DNA of 40,376 nucleotides, taken from Variovorax sp. Lineage in GTDB: Bacteria > Pseudomonadota > Gammaproteobacteria > Burkholderiales > Burkholderiaceae_C. Shown here one piece after another: positions 13,203 to 19,752 of this stretch. The translations under genes were made by a program, and so were the position numbers. Under the pieces are notes generated by a model that was given only the letters and a program-made list of their open reading frames with translations, did no database searches and was not told where the DNA came from. The DNA lies in assembly GCA_028292835.1 (NCBI GenBank), contig JAQGLP010000548.1:1-40376 (forward strand), read 5' to 3'. How positions within the stretch are numbered: position 1 is the stretch's first letter; every line of letters begins with the position of its first letter.

Positions 13203-14545
13203 CGCTGCCAAGCCGGATTGCCGATCGACCTCCGCATCGGCGCGCCGAGATAGGTCTCCGGCGGCCACATATCCGCGACGACGATATCCGCCCACTCCTG
13301 CGCCAGTTCGCGCCGCCGCGGCATGAAGGCCGCGCGGTTGTACGCGCTCTCGACCTTGTCCTTGGGGACGTGCGCCAGCATCAGGTCGATCACGGCGCGA
13401 TCGTCGGGCCTTCCCTCCGCCTTGGCCCTCTCGTTCATGATCGTGCTGAAGGCGGCGCGGAAGCCGTGCGGGACATGCTGCTGGTAATAGCCGGCGCGGA
13501 TGAGCAGCGCGCGAATCGTGTTCTCGGAGATCGGCCGGTGCGCGTGGCGCTCGCTCGGGAACAGCAGGGCGATGTGCCCGCTCAGCCGCCGCAGCACGCC
13601 CAGCAGTTCCACCGCCTGACGTGAGAGCGGAACGATGTGGTCGCCATCGCTCTCCGCCTTCCGGTCCTCGTCGCCCTTCATGCGCGCCGCGGGGATGCGC
13701 CATAGCGGCTCGCGGCCGTCCAGATCCTCGAACTCATCCCAGCGCGCGAACCGCAGCTCGCCCGGCCGCACCGCCGTCAGCGCGAGGAGCCGGAGCGCGA
13801 ACTTCGTGCCGGCGCGGCAGCGCTCACCTTCGCAGTCGATGATCATCTGGCGGACGGCGGCGATTCGCTCGTCCTGCGTTCGCTTGCCATCGATGATGGA
13901 CGGCTGGTTCTTCGCGCGCGGCTTCTGCTTGAGGGCCTTGCCTAGGCTGGCGGCAGGGTCCGCCTCCGCGACGCCGGCCGCTATACCATAGACGAATATG
14001 GCAGACAGTCGCTGGCGGAGCCTGTGCGCGGTCTCGATCGCGCCGCGGGCCTCGACCACATTGAGGATGTCGAGGAGCTTCGGCGCCTTGATCGCCGTGA
14101 TGGGGAGATCGCCGATCGCCGGGAAGATGTCAGCCTCAAGGCTTTCGATCACGTCCTGCGCATGCACCTTGGACCAGTTCGGCGCCTTGAGCGCATGCCA
14201 GCGCCGGGCGACGGTCTCGAAGGTGTTCTCGCTAGCGAGCATCTGCGCCTTGGCGTTGATCCTCCGCTCGACCGCGGGGTCCTTGCCGTCGCGCAGCAGC
14301 GCCTTGGCCTCGTCGCGCTTCCGCCTGGCATCGATCAGGGTGAGCTGAGGATAGGCGCCGAAGCTCAGAGTCTTTTGTGCTGGCTTGCCACTCGCCCCGG
14401 CCCCGTACGTGTAGTTCATGCGCCAGTGCTTGCCGCCCGCCTTCGTGACGTGGAGGAACAGCTGGCCGGTATCGCCCAGCTTGTAATCCTTCTCGGCAGG
14501 CTTCGCGGCCTTGATCTTCGCGTCGGTAAGCACCCCAGGCTCCAT
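13187..14545 (-). CDS. int: P4-type tyrosine integrase
   Basis: This 452-residue protein has an N-terminal DUF4102 arm-binding domain (1-95, with LTDAKIKAAKPAEKDYKLGD and KTLSFGAYPQLTLIDARRKRDEAK), a core-binding domain (about 105-205) and a catalytic domain. The catalytic residues are R260 (TAVRPGELRF), K290 (RMK), H360 and R363 (HGFR), H392 (LAH) and Y402 (AYNR), all present. This family usually integrates into the 3' end of tRNA genes. The ATG at 14545 lies inside a CATACCATGGA repeat of the attP region, so integrase binding could regulate its own gene. No clear ribosome site is seen. Confidence 0.93.
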   Translation of the reverse strand: MEPGVLTDAKIKAAKPAEKDYKLGDTGQLFLHVTKAGGKHWRMNYTYGAGASGKPAQKTLSFGAYPQLTLIDARRKRDEAKALLRDGKDPAVERRINAKAQMLASENTFETVARRWHALKAPNWSKVHAQDVIESLEADIFPAIGDLPITAIKAPKLLDILNVVEARGAIETAHRLRQRLSAIFVYGIAAGVAEADPAASLGKALKQKPRAKNQPSIIDGKRTQDERIAAVRQMIIDCEGERCRAGTKFALRLLALTAVRPGELRFARWDEFEDLDGREPLWRIPAARMKGDEDRKAESDGDHIVPLSRQAVELLGVLRRLSGHIALLFPSERHAHRPISENTIRALLIRAGYYQQHVPHGFRAAFSTIMNERAKAEGRPDDRAVIDLMLAHVPKDKVESAYNRAAFMPRRRELAQEWADIVVADMWPPETYLGAPMRRSIGNPAWQRQTAQ

Positions 14546-14798
14546 ACCATGGATGCCGTGGCCTCATGCCATGGCATGTACCATGCCGGGGTGTGAACGG
14601 ATGCGCACAACCGCGAACAGGGTGGGCGCACTATGCCCCCGGAAACCCGCAGAAAACAAGGCTTTGTGAACGGATACGCACGCATGAGCATGGTATAATG
14701 GCGGAGCGGGAGGCCATTGAATAACGGGTCTCTTCCGCTTGATATTAAACGATAAATTGGTACGCTTTCGCGATCATACCATGGAATATGCCATGGAT
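14543..14798. other. attP region with arm-type repeats
   Basis: This non-coding stretch upstream of int holds several repeat families. CATACCATGGA occurs at 14543-14553 and 14775-14785, and inverted as GCATGGTAT at 14688-14696. TGCCATGG occurs at 14567-14574 and 14789-14796. A perfect 14-bp palindrome (CATGCCATGGCATG) lies at 14565-14578. TGTGAACGGATGCGCAC (14592-14608) recurs with one mismatch at 14665-14681. Repeats of two kinds flanking a central site are typical of phage attachment regions bound by integrase and accessory factors. The exact crossover is not shown. Confidence 0.65.
14699..14713. other. candidate attP core, tRNA 3'-end-like
   Basis: TGGCGGAGCGGGAGG reads, on the minus strand, as CCTCCCGCTCCGCCA. 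This fits the 3' acceptor strand, G discriminator and CCA of a bacterial tRNA gene, most like tRNA-Ser. It lies in the middle of the arm repeats and next to an inverted ATACCATGC copy. P4-type integrases commonly use such a core to restore the tRNA on integration. The match is short, so this is a candidate. Confidence 0.45.
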
Positions 14799-15199
14799 TA
14801 GAAATGCACCCTCTGGACGGCGAATGCGGGATTCGAACCGAAGCGGGGTCGCACGTCAAGATCGGGCTTATCGCCCTCCATGTTCAGCCGGATGATCAGC
14901 CCAAGCGTAGAGCCGGGCAGGGTGGCGCCCAGCACCCGCTCGACGATCGCGTGTATCTCGTACTTGCGGTCGATCTTGCTGCCGATCCATCCGCAGCGAT
15001 CCTTCCCAAGGTAGCCGACCTGAACTCCTCGTCGTGAGAAGACCGCGACCGCCGACGGATCGTGCGGATTGTCAGGCTCGCGATATAGCTCGACGACCTC
15101 GCCCGGCCAGCAGTTCGCGATCTCCGCCTGGCGGCTGGACCCGTCCGGGTTGTCGTAATAGCAGCCCACCACCCTCAGCGAAAAGTCGTTGATGCCCAC
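14798..15199 (-). CDS. HIRAN-domain protein (133 aa)
   Basis: Residues about 7-70 fit a HIRAN domain: FSLRVVGCYYDNPDGSSRQAEIANCWPGEVVELYREPDNPHDPSAVAVFSRRGVQVGYLGKDRCGWI. The EP-x-NP-x-D-x-x-A-V-x-V and G-x-x-x-GYL motifs are characteristic. HIRAN domains bind single-stranded or damaged DNA ends and are usually fused to helicases; here it stands almost alone. It starts at a GTG (15199) and is divergent from the YozE-like gene. It ends at the edge of attP, so it is the first gene next to the attachment site. The role is unknown; protection of phage ends or sensing of damage are possibilities. Confidence 0.85.
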   Translation of the reverse strand: MGINDFSLRVVGCYYDNPDGSSRQAEIANCWPGEVVELYREPDNPHDPSAVAVFSRRGVQVGYLGKDRCGWIGSKIDRKYEIHAIVERVLGATLPGSTLGLIIRLNMEGDKPDLDVRPRFGSNPAFAVQRVHF

Positions 15200-15275
15200 G
15201 CCATCCAGCCTCTCTATGCGAACAGACCGGGAACAGATATGCTGATCTCATGTGAGTCGCCTAGGGAGATTCGTG

Positions 15276-15641
15276 GTGAACAAGCGGAGAAAGAAGGCCG
15301 TGCCCGTCGGTGAACTGCTGGAGCAGATCGCGGTCATTGAGGCGCGGGGCGCGCCAGCCGAGACGTTTGATCCGGAGACCGGCGAGGTGTTCGAGCATCT
15401 GCCGGAGGCGGCGGCACCCTCGGCCGACACAGGCGATCGGGAGCCGTTCGGCCGATGGCTGCTGTCGCAGCAGAAGCGCGACGGCTGGATCGGCCAGCTG
15501 GCCAAAGCGGCGAAGAGCGACCCCCGGTTTCCGAAGCTTGCCGATCCCGAGAAGATCCGTGGCTACCTCAGCAATCTTGGCGCGGACGGCGACATGTTCG
15601 AGGCTATCGACGACGCCGAACTCGAATGGCTGGCTTATTGA
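15276..15641 (+). CDS. YozE SAM-like-domain protein (121 aa)
   Basis: The C-terminal part (about 55-121) fits the YozE SAM-like fold: EPFGRWLLSQQKRDGWIGQLAKAAKSDPRFPKLADPEKIRGYLSNLGADGDMFEAIDDAELEWLAY. The family is short, helical and of unknown molecular role. The N-terminus is basic (MNKRRKKAVPVGELLEQ). I chose GTG 15276 because GGGAG ends seven bases upstream; another GTG at 15252 lacks a ribosome site. It is divergent from the HIRAN gene with about 76 bases between. Confidence 0.75.
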   Translation: MNKRRKKAVPVGELLEQIAVIEARGAPAETFDPETGEVFEHLPEAAAPSADTGDREPFGRWLLSQQKRDGWIGQLAKAAKSDPRFPKLADPEKIRGYLSNLGADGDMFEAIDDAELEWLAY

Positions 15642-15690
15642 CGCGCGAGGGCTGCCTCCGCCATTCTGGGGCGTCCGGCTGGAGAATCGC

Positions 15691-16002
15691 ATGACCGACG
15701 TCCCCCTCGCAGAAACGCAGATCATCTGGAGGCCATCCGAGCCCGGCATGGCGTCTCTCAAGGTAATGCGATTGGGGCGACCGGACGACCGTCGCTATGA
15801 TTGCTCCTGGGGAGCGTGCAACGGGGATTTCGCGGAAGCTGACGACGGAGAGAAGCTGAGAATGCTCCTCCTCCAGTTCATCCATCTCACTGTTGCTGAC
15901 GACATACCGGCGTCGGAAGTTCATGACGCCCTTATGGATATTCCGGAATACCGGGCAGCGCTCGCCCGATTCGGCACGATCGAATCGCCCGCCGACGAGT
16001 GA
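15691..16002 (+). CDS. hypothetical protein (103 aa)
   Basis: The ATG at 15691 has GGAGA nearby upstream and lies 49 bases after the YozE-like stop. The product is acidic and contains WRPSEPGMASLKVMRLGRPDDRRYDCSWGACNGDF, then a helical EKLRMLLLQFIHLTVADDIP. No family is recognised. The longer frame extending back to 15310 is a shadow of the YozE-like gene. Confidence 0.6.
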   Translation: MTDVPLAETQIIWRPSEPGMASLKVMRLGRPDDRRYDCSWGACNGDFAEADDGEKLRMLLLQFIHLTVADDIPASEVHDALMDIPEYRAALARFGTIESPADE

Positions 16003-16025
16003 GCGAGCCAAGAAAGGACATGCCT

Positions 16026-16205
16026 ATGCAGCTTATTTGGATCGACTGTCATCCACAGGGTCAGGCACTGATCAATCCTGAGCAGGTTACACATGTCTCC
16101 TACGTCGGGAATGTGACCCGCATCTTCTTCAACGGCGGTAAGTCGCTGGATGTCCCGCATAATCTTGAACAGGCGAAGGCTGCAATCGAAGCGCCCGACG
16201 AATAG
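16026..16205 (+). CDS. small hypothetical protein (59 aa)
   Basis: The product MQLIWIDCHPQGQALINPEQ continues VTHVSYVGNVTRIFFNGGKSLDVPHNLEQAKAAI. This beta-rich plan (x-INPx-x-V-x-x-V...-V-x-I-x-F-x-x-G-x...) resembles small conserved phage and bacterial proteins of unknown role. I chose ATG 16026 because AGGA sits about seven bases upstream; ATG 16020 and GTG 15999 are also in frame. It is probably co-transcribed with the two genes before it. Confidence 0.6.
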   Translation: MQLIWIDCHPQGQALINPEQVTHVSYVGNVTRIFFNGGKSLDVPHNLEQAKAAIEAPDE

Positions 16206-16222
16206 CTCGGGACAGTCCACCT

Positions 16223-17023
16223 TCACGCGGCCTTCACGATCAGCTCGCCTGCGCGCTTACCGGCGCCCCCGCCGATCTGATAGGTGGTCTCGACCTCGGC
16301 GATGTCGAACCGGCCGAACACCTCTCGCGCTCCGGGCGTGTCGTTGATCGACAAGATGAACTGTCCGGAAATTCCGGATAGTTGATCCGCCAGCCGCTCG
16401 AAGTCGGCGCGCTCGAAGACGCCCGGCCCGTAGTCCGTCTCGCAGCCCCAATATGGCGGATCGAGATAGAAGAGGGTGCCCGACCGGTCGTATCGCCGGA
16501 TGAACTCGCCATAAGGCAAGCGCTCGATGCAGACGCCTGCCAGCCGCTCGTGCACCTCGGCGAGGAGGGGTTCGAGGTTCGAGACATTGAAGCGGCCTGG
16601 CGCGCGCGGATCGACGCCGAAGTTGCGCCCGTCAACCTTGCCGCCGAATGCGGTCTTCTGAAGGTAGAGGAATCGGGCGGCCCTTTGTAGGTCCGTGAGC
16701 CAATCGGCGGGGAGGGCGAGCAGACGCTCGAACTCGGCCCGGCTGGTGAGCCGCCAGCGCAGCATGTCGATGAAGTAGGGATAGTGTTCCTGCAGGACGC
16801 GGAACAGCGTGGCCACATCGCCCGAGATGTCGTTGATGACCTCGGCGGGGGGCTTGCGGGTGCGGCGGAGGAAAATTCCGCCCATGCCGACGAACGGCTC
16901 CGCATAGGTGTGGTGCGGGATCTGGTCGATCATCGCAACGAGGCGGCGCGACAGGTTGCGCTTGCCGCCGATGTAGCCGGCAACCGGACGGACCGGGCGC
17001 ACGGGGACGCTTATAGACTCCAT
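16223..17023 (-). CDS. Dam-type DNA adenine N6-methyltransferase
   Basis: This 266-residue protein has the D12-class methylase plan. YIGGKRNL (17-24) is the AdoMet-binding N-terminal motif, EPFVGMGGIF (42-51) is motif I, INDISGDV follows, and the catalytic DPPY lies at 188-191 (LDPPYWGCETDY). The C-terminus has SINDTP and QIGGGAGKRAGELIV. It is full length for a phage Dam. Target specificity is not readable; GATC is typical for close relatives. It is a solitary methylase with no restriction partner here, so protection against host restriction or control of phage genes is likely. No good ribosome site precedes ATG 17023. Confidence 0.9.
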   Translation of the reverse strand: MESISVPVRPVRPVAGYIGGKRNLSRRLVAMIDQIPHHTYAEPFVGMGGIFLRRTRKPPAEVINDISGDVATLFRVLQEHYPYFIDMLRWRLTSRAEFERLLALPADWLTDLQRAARFLYLQKTAFGGKVDGRNFGVDPRAPGRFNVSNLEPLLAEVHERLAGVCIERLPYGEFIRRYDRSGTLFYLDPPYWGCETDYGPGVFERADFERLADQLSGISGQFILSINDTPGAREVFGRFDIAEVETTYQIGGGAGKRAGELIVKAA

Positions 17024-17193
17024 GGTGTTTGATGCTCACAAGAGCCCCGCCTGTGGCCCAGGCGCGGGGCGTTAGCAGCTTGGCCGGCTGCGCGTAGCGA
17101 GTTTGCGCTCGCTGGTTGCCGTGTTGACGCACGGCACCCCCGCTCGGCCTTCCGGCCGGCGGACGTGTCTCAGAATAGTGCAGGTGGCTCGCG

Positions 17194-17460
17194 TTGATAC
17201 TCTACCGCTTCACTCTCTTCGGGCGGCCGGCTGGCGAATGGCGCCAGCGCAAGGTGGAGGCGCAGCAGGACGTGGTCGACGCGCGCGAGGCGACGGTGGA
17301 TGACAGCGGCTCGGTGTTCTGGAGCGTTGGCGTCGAGATCGAGGAGGTGGATGCGCCCGGCCCACCGCTGCCCGACACTATGCGGATCGCACGCGGGAAG
17401 CTGCGGCCGGTGCCTCTCAAGGCAGCTAAGCGGCCTAAAAAGAGGCGACGGATGGTCTAG
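17194..17460 (+). CDS. hypothetical protein (88 aa)
   Basis: The frame starts at a TTG (17194) with AGGTGG six bases upstream. The product begins MILYRFTLFGRPAGEWRQRK, has a beta-rich acidic middle (VFWSVGVEIEEVDAPGPPLP) and a strongly basic tail (KAAKRPKKRRRMV). No family is recognised. It lies on the plus strand between minus-strand accessory genes. The coding call rests on amino-acid composition and the ribosome site; the TTG start is uncertain. Confidence 0.5.
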   Translation: MILYRFTLFGRPAGEWRQRKVEAQQDVVDAREATVDDSGSVFWSVGVEIEEVDAPGPPLPDTMRIARGKLRPVPLKAAKRPKKRRRMV

Positions 17461-17648
17461 CTATCGATCCGCTCATCCCAGCCGTCGTCTGCCCGCACCA
17501 TAGACCTGCCGCAGCGCGAGCACGGGCCGTGAAACGTCTCGCCATCGTGGCGTACCCGCTTCCGGTCAACCTTATGGCCAAGCAAGCGACACAGCAGTTC
17601 GACCACGATCATCTCCCCCCGGATCAGCGGCGCGACATCTAGCCGCAC
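17457..17648 (-). CDS. small CxxC-type protein (63 aa)
   Basis: The product has ELLCRLLGHKVDRKRV...FHGPCSRCGRSMVRADDGW. The C-x-x-LGHK and C-x2-C-G pair suggest a small zinc ribbon, a pattern seen in short phage proteins of unknown role. The frame opens at GTG 17648 (AGGGG upstream); an internal ATG at 17612 directly follows GGGGGGAG and is too close for ideal spacing. It overlaps the convergent plus-strand gene by four bases. Confidence 0.6.
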   Translation of the reverse strand: MRLDVAPLIRGEMIVVELLCRLLGHKVDRKRVRHDGETFHGPCSRCGRSMVRADDGWDERIDS

Positions 17649-17697
17649 CGGCCCCTAAGGCAAGTGGTCAATTCTCTTTGGATCCCGCGTTCGAGGA

Positions 17698-18024
17698 TCA
17701 CGGCTGCGGCTCTCGCAGCTCGACCGTGTCACCGGGGCGGATCACGTTCTGATCAGTCGCACCCGTCCCGTTTTTGGCGGTGGCCTCGATCGCGCGGAAG
17801 GCGGCGGCTGTGTTCTCGCTCTTCTGCTCGTCGTTCTTGCTGACCACGTAATGGAAGCCGACGACGGTCGCGACGAACCCGGACAGCTGGCCGAGCATGT
17901 AGACGATGAGCTGCTCGTTCTCCTTCGGGATGATCTTCCAGAACAACGCCATGATGGACGCGACGAACGCCGCAATCAGGCAGACGCCGATCCAATCCCG
18001 AAGGGTGAGCGGCTTCCGGTTCAT
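17698..18024 (-). CDS. two-TM membrane protein, candidate holin (108 aa)
   Basis: Residues about 9-31 (DWIGVCLIAAFVASIMALFWKII) and 38-60 (LIVYMLGQLSGFVATVVGFHYVV) are membrane segments, followed by a charged soluble tail. It overlaps the endolysin gene by ATGA (18024-18021). Size, topology and place downstream of an endolysin suit a class II holin, but the 3-TM protein at 18680-18991 is also a candidate, so this could instead be a spanin-like or accessory lysis protein. No lipobox is seen. Confidence 0.7.
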   Translation of the reverse strand: MNRKPLTLRDWIGVCLIAAFVASIMALFWKIIPKENEQLIVYMLGQLSGFVATVVGFHYVVSKNDEQKSENTAAAFRAIEATAKNGTGATDQNVIRPGDTVELREPQP

Positions 18025-18548
18025 GCTTCATTCCTTGATACGGCCTCGCCAGTGGCCGCGAGCTTGCGGACATACCCCGTGATTGGAACGTCAGCAGGCC
18101 AGCGCGCGGTCACGAGCCGCGACGCCTCGATCCAGTCTTCCTTGACGCTGTTGGACTGATTACCCCCGAGGATCCGGAAGCAGCGTGTCGGCTTTCCCTT
18201 GATCGGCACCACCGCCTCGCCGAGGATGATCGCAATGTGCCCGCCACCGGGGCGAGCGAAGCGGCCGAGGGCGCCGTAGATCGGGCGGCAGGGCACGCCC
18301 CACTTGTCCCAGGACGAGGCGCGCACTGCGATCGGCGGCGGCGCTATCCCGACGCTCTGCATGCAGTGTGCCATGAAGGTTCCGCACCAGGCGGCCTCAT
18401 CGTCCGTGACGGTGACGCCAAGGATCTTTGCACCGAGCGACTTCACCCAGCTCATGATTGTCGCGTTGTGCTTCGGTCCGGGGATTTCCCGCAAGCCGAT
18501 GTGCGTCCGGGCATGGCGAAGCCACGCCGGCTCGGGAGCCGTCGTCAT
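18021..18548 (-). CDS. endolysin, CHAP/NlpC-type cysteine peptidase (TIGR02594-like)
   Basis: This 175-residue protein opens AWLRHARTHIGLREIPGPKHN, has the catalytic Cys in DEAAWCGTFMAHCMQSVGI (Cys55) and the His in GGGHIAIILG (His104), then RCFRILGGNQSNSV, the usual C-terminal motif of TIGR02594 phage peptidases. It should cut peptide bonds in the cell wall during lysis. There is no signal peptide, so holin-dependent release is expected. It is followed at once by a two-TM protein and preceded by two further membrane proteins. Confidence 0.88.
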   Translation of the reverse strand: MTTAPEPAWLRHARTHIGLREIPGPKHNATIMSWVKSLGAKILGVTVTDDEAAWCGTFMAHCMQSVGIAPPPIAVRASSWDKWGVPCRPIYGALGRFARPGGGHIAIILGEAVVPIKGKPTRCFRILGGNQSNSVKEDWIEASRLVTARWPADVPITGYVRKLAATGEAVSRNEA

Positions 18549-18636
18549 CTTAGAATCCTCCTTCCAATCAGGTGGCGGACGGTTAAGGCGTCAGGTGCGG
18601 AGGCCGGTGGAATACTCTCCACCCCGGCTGACCCGG

Positions 18637-18672
18637 TGCCCGTCCTCATTCATTCCTGTATGAGGGCGGGCA
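18637..18672 (+). terminator. strong hairpin with T-rich tail (plus-strand terminator candidate)
   Basis: TGCCCGTCCTCAT (18637-18649) and ATGAGGGCGGGCA (18660-18672) form a 13-bp stem with a single T-G wobble and a 10-base loop. On the plus strand it is followed by TTCCTTTT (18673-18680), giving a Rho-independent terminator shape. On the minus strand there is no T run. It lies between the candidate holin and the endolysin, so it may stop antisense transcripts or act as a processing stem in the late mRNA. Confidence 0.5.
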
Positions 18673-18679
18673 TTCCTTT

Positions 18680-18991
18680 TCAGTCCTTGATGTCGGCCAC
18701 GAACTGCTTCGCTAGGGTGCGGAAGGCCGCAACGATCAGCCGGAAGCTGGCGAACCCCATCCAACCTGCGCTGATACCGCTGCCGATAACCGCCCAGATC
18801 GGCCAGTCATGCTCCGCCGCCAGCGCACCGCCGAGGGAGCCGAACGCCGGCAGCATGGAGAGTTCGACCAGCACTTGCTTGGCGCCGATGATCTGCCCGC
18901 GCTCCAGCTTCTGACCGAGCCTGCCGATCTGGCCGGCCGCCACCGCGAACAGCATCAGGGCATAGACCTGCCAGTGCTCCCACAGCTTCAC
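18680..18991 (-). CDS. candidate holin, 3-TM (Phage_holin_3-like, 103 aa)
   Basis: The product begins MKLWEHWQVYALMLFAVAAGQIG, then ERGQIIGAKQVLVELSMLPAFGSLGGALAA, WPIWAVIGSGISAGWMGFASF and a charged tail. Three hydrophobic segments and a short cytoplasmic tail fit the LydA/superfamily III holins of phages. It starts at GTG 18991, overlapping the stop of the upstream membrane gene. The place just before the endolysin supports the holin call. Confidence 0.75.
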   Translation of the reverse strand: MKLWEHWQVYALMLFAVAAGQIGRLGQKLERGQIIGAKQVLVELSMLPAFGSLGGALAAEHDWPIWAVIGSGISAGWMGFASFRLIVAAFRTLAKQFVADIKD

Positions 18992-19491
18992 GGGTGCGCC
19001 GCCGTCACCAGGCCGACGCCGAGCCCGGTGATCATGAAGCCGAGGCTGATTGCGCTGCTCATCGTCCGCCTCTTTGAAAGTGCCGCCAGCACGGCCGCCA
19101 TGCCGAAACAGACCAGCAGCGCGCAGATGCAGTCCATCCCGCGATCGTAGATGTTGAGCAGCGTCGGGCGATCGGCGACCAGCTGGGCGACATCGCCCGC
19201 GCTCCCGAAGGCCATTCCGAAGCCGATCGATCCCATTCCGCCGAACAGCAGCACCGCGCTCCACTTGGTCGTCAGGGCGATCATCAGCTCGAGGAACTGC
19301 TCATCCATGCTTCGGACGAGACGGCGCCAGCAGGCGCGCTTGTCGGTATCCTTGCACCGCACCAGCCGCCACAGGCACAGAGCGACAGGCTTCAGCCCGT
19401 AAGCCCCCGCGAGGCCGAAGCGGATCGATGAGAGGAAGATCATCCAGACCGCCATCACGCTGGCGACGTGGATGGCCCCGGCCTCCGTCAC
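18988..19491 (-). CDS. multi-TM membrane protein of the lysis module (167 aa)
   Basis: Four hydrophobic stretches are visible: AIHVASVMAVWMIFLSSIRFGLAG, LFGGMGSIGFGMAFGSAG, MDCICALLVCFGMAAVLAAL and SSAISLGFMITGLGVGLVTA. A polar loop with several Arg/Cys (WRLVRCKDTDKRACWRRLVRS) lies between the first two. The family is not recognised. I prefer GTG 19491 with GAGG seven bases upstream; a GTG at 19509 is also in frame. It is coupled to the candidate holin gene and may help or regulate lysis. Confidence 0.65.
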   Translation of the reverse strand: MTEAGAIHVASVMAVWMIFLSSIRFGLAGAYGLKPVALCLWRLVRCKDTDKRACWRRLVRSMDEQFLELMIALTTKWSAVLLFGGMGSIGFGMAFGSAGDVAQLVADRPTLLNIYDRGMDCICALLVCFGMAAVLAALSKRRTMSSAISLGFMITGLGVGLVTAAHP

Positions 19492-19617
19492 CCCCTGGCC
19501 TCGCCGCACCCAAGGGAACGCTCACCTTGCGGTGGCCGGCTGTCATGATTCTGCAGGCGAACTGACGCGGAACCGCCGCCTCCGAGGTCCATTACGAATC
19601 CCGAAAGGGAGGCACTC

Positions 19618-19737
19618 ATGACTGACGACATCATGCCCAAGACCCTCGCGCGCTCAATGATCTGGGGAACGCTCTTCGGGATTGTCGTGTGGGCAAACGC
19701 CGCGATTGGCGCGATCCACCTGGCAGGGATGCTCTGA
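19618..19737 (+). CDS. tiny plus-strand membrane peptide (39 aa)
   Basis: This short frame runs against the late operon. ATG 19618 has GGGAGG eight bases upstream. The product reads MTDDIMPKTLARSMIWGTLF followed by GIVVWANAAIGAIHLAGML: a short polar start and one hydrophobic segment. It lies between the fibre gene (ends 19753) and the lysis genes, in a gap with no minus-strand gene. The strong ribosome site and single membrane segment favour a real gene. The role is unknown; a lysogeny-expressed membrane peptide is one option. Confidence 0.5.
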   Translation: MTDDIMPKTLARSMIWGTLFGIVVWANAAIGAIHLAGML

Positions 19738-19752
19738 TGGCGGCGGCGTCCA

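Noticed and set aside
14699-14713. a complete tRNA gene in the attP region
   Set aside because: Only the acceptor-stem end matches; no D, anticodon or T arms are present, so it is at most an att core.
17044-17070. GC-rich hairpin upstream of the Dam gene as a terminator
   Set aside because: The stem GCCCCG..CCTG/CAGG..CGGGGC has a 2-base bulge and no T tract on either side, so a terminator role is not supported.
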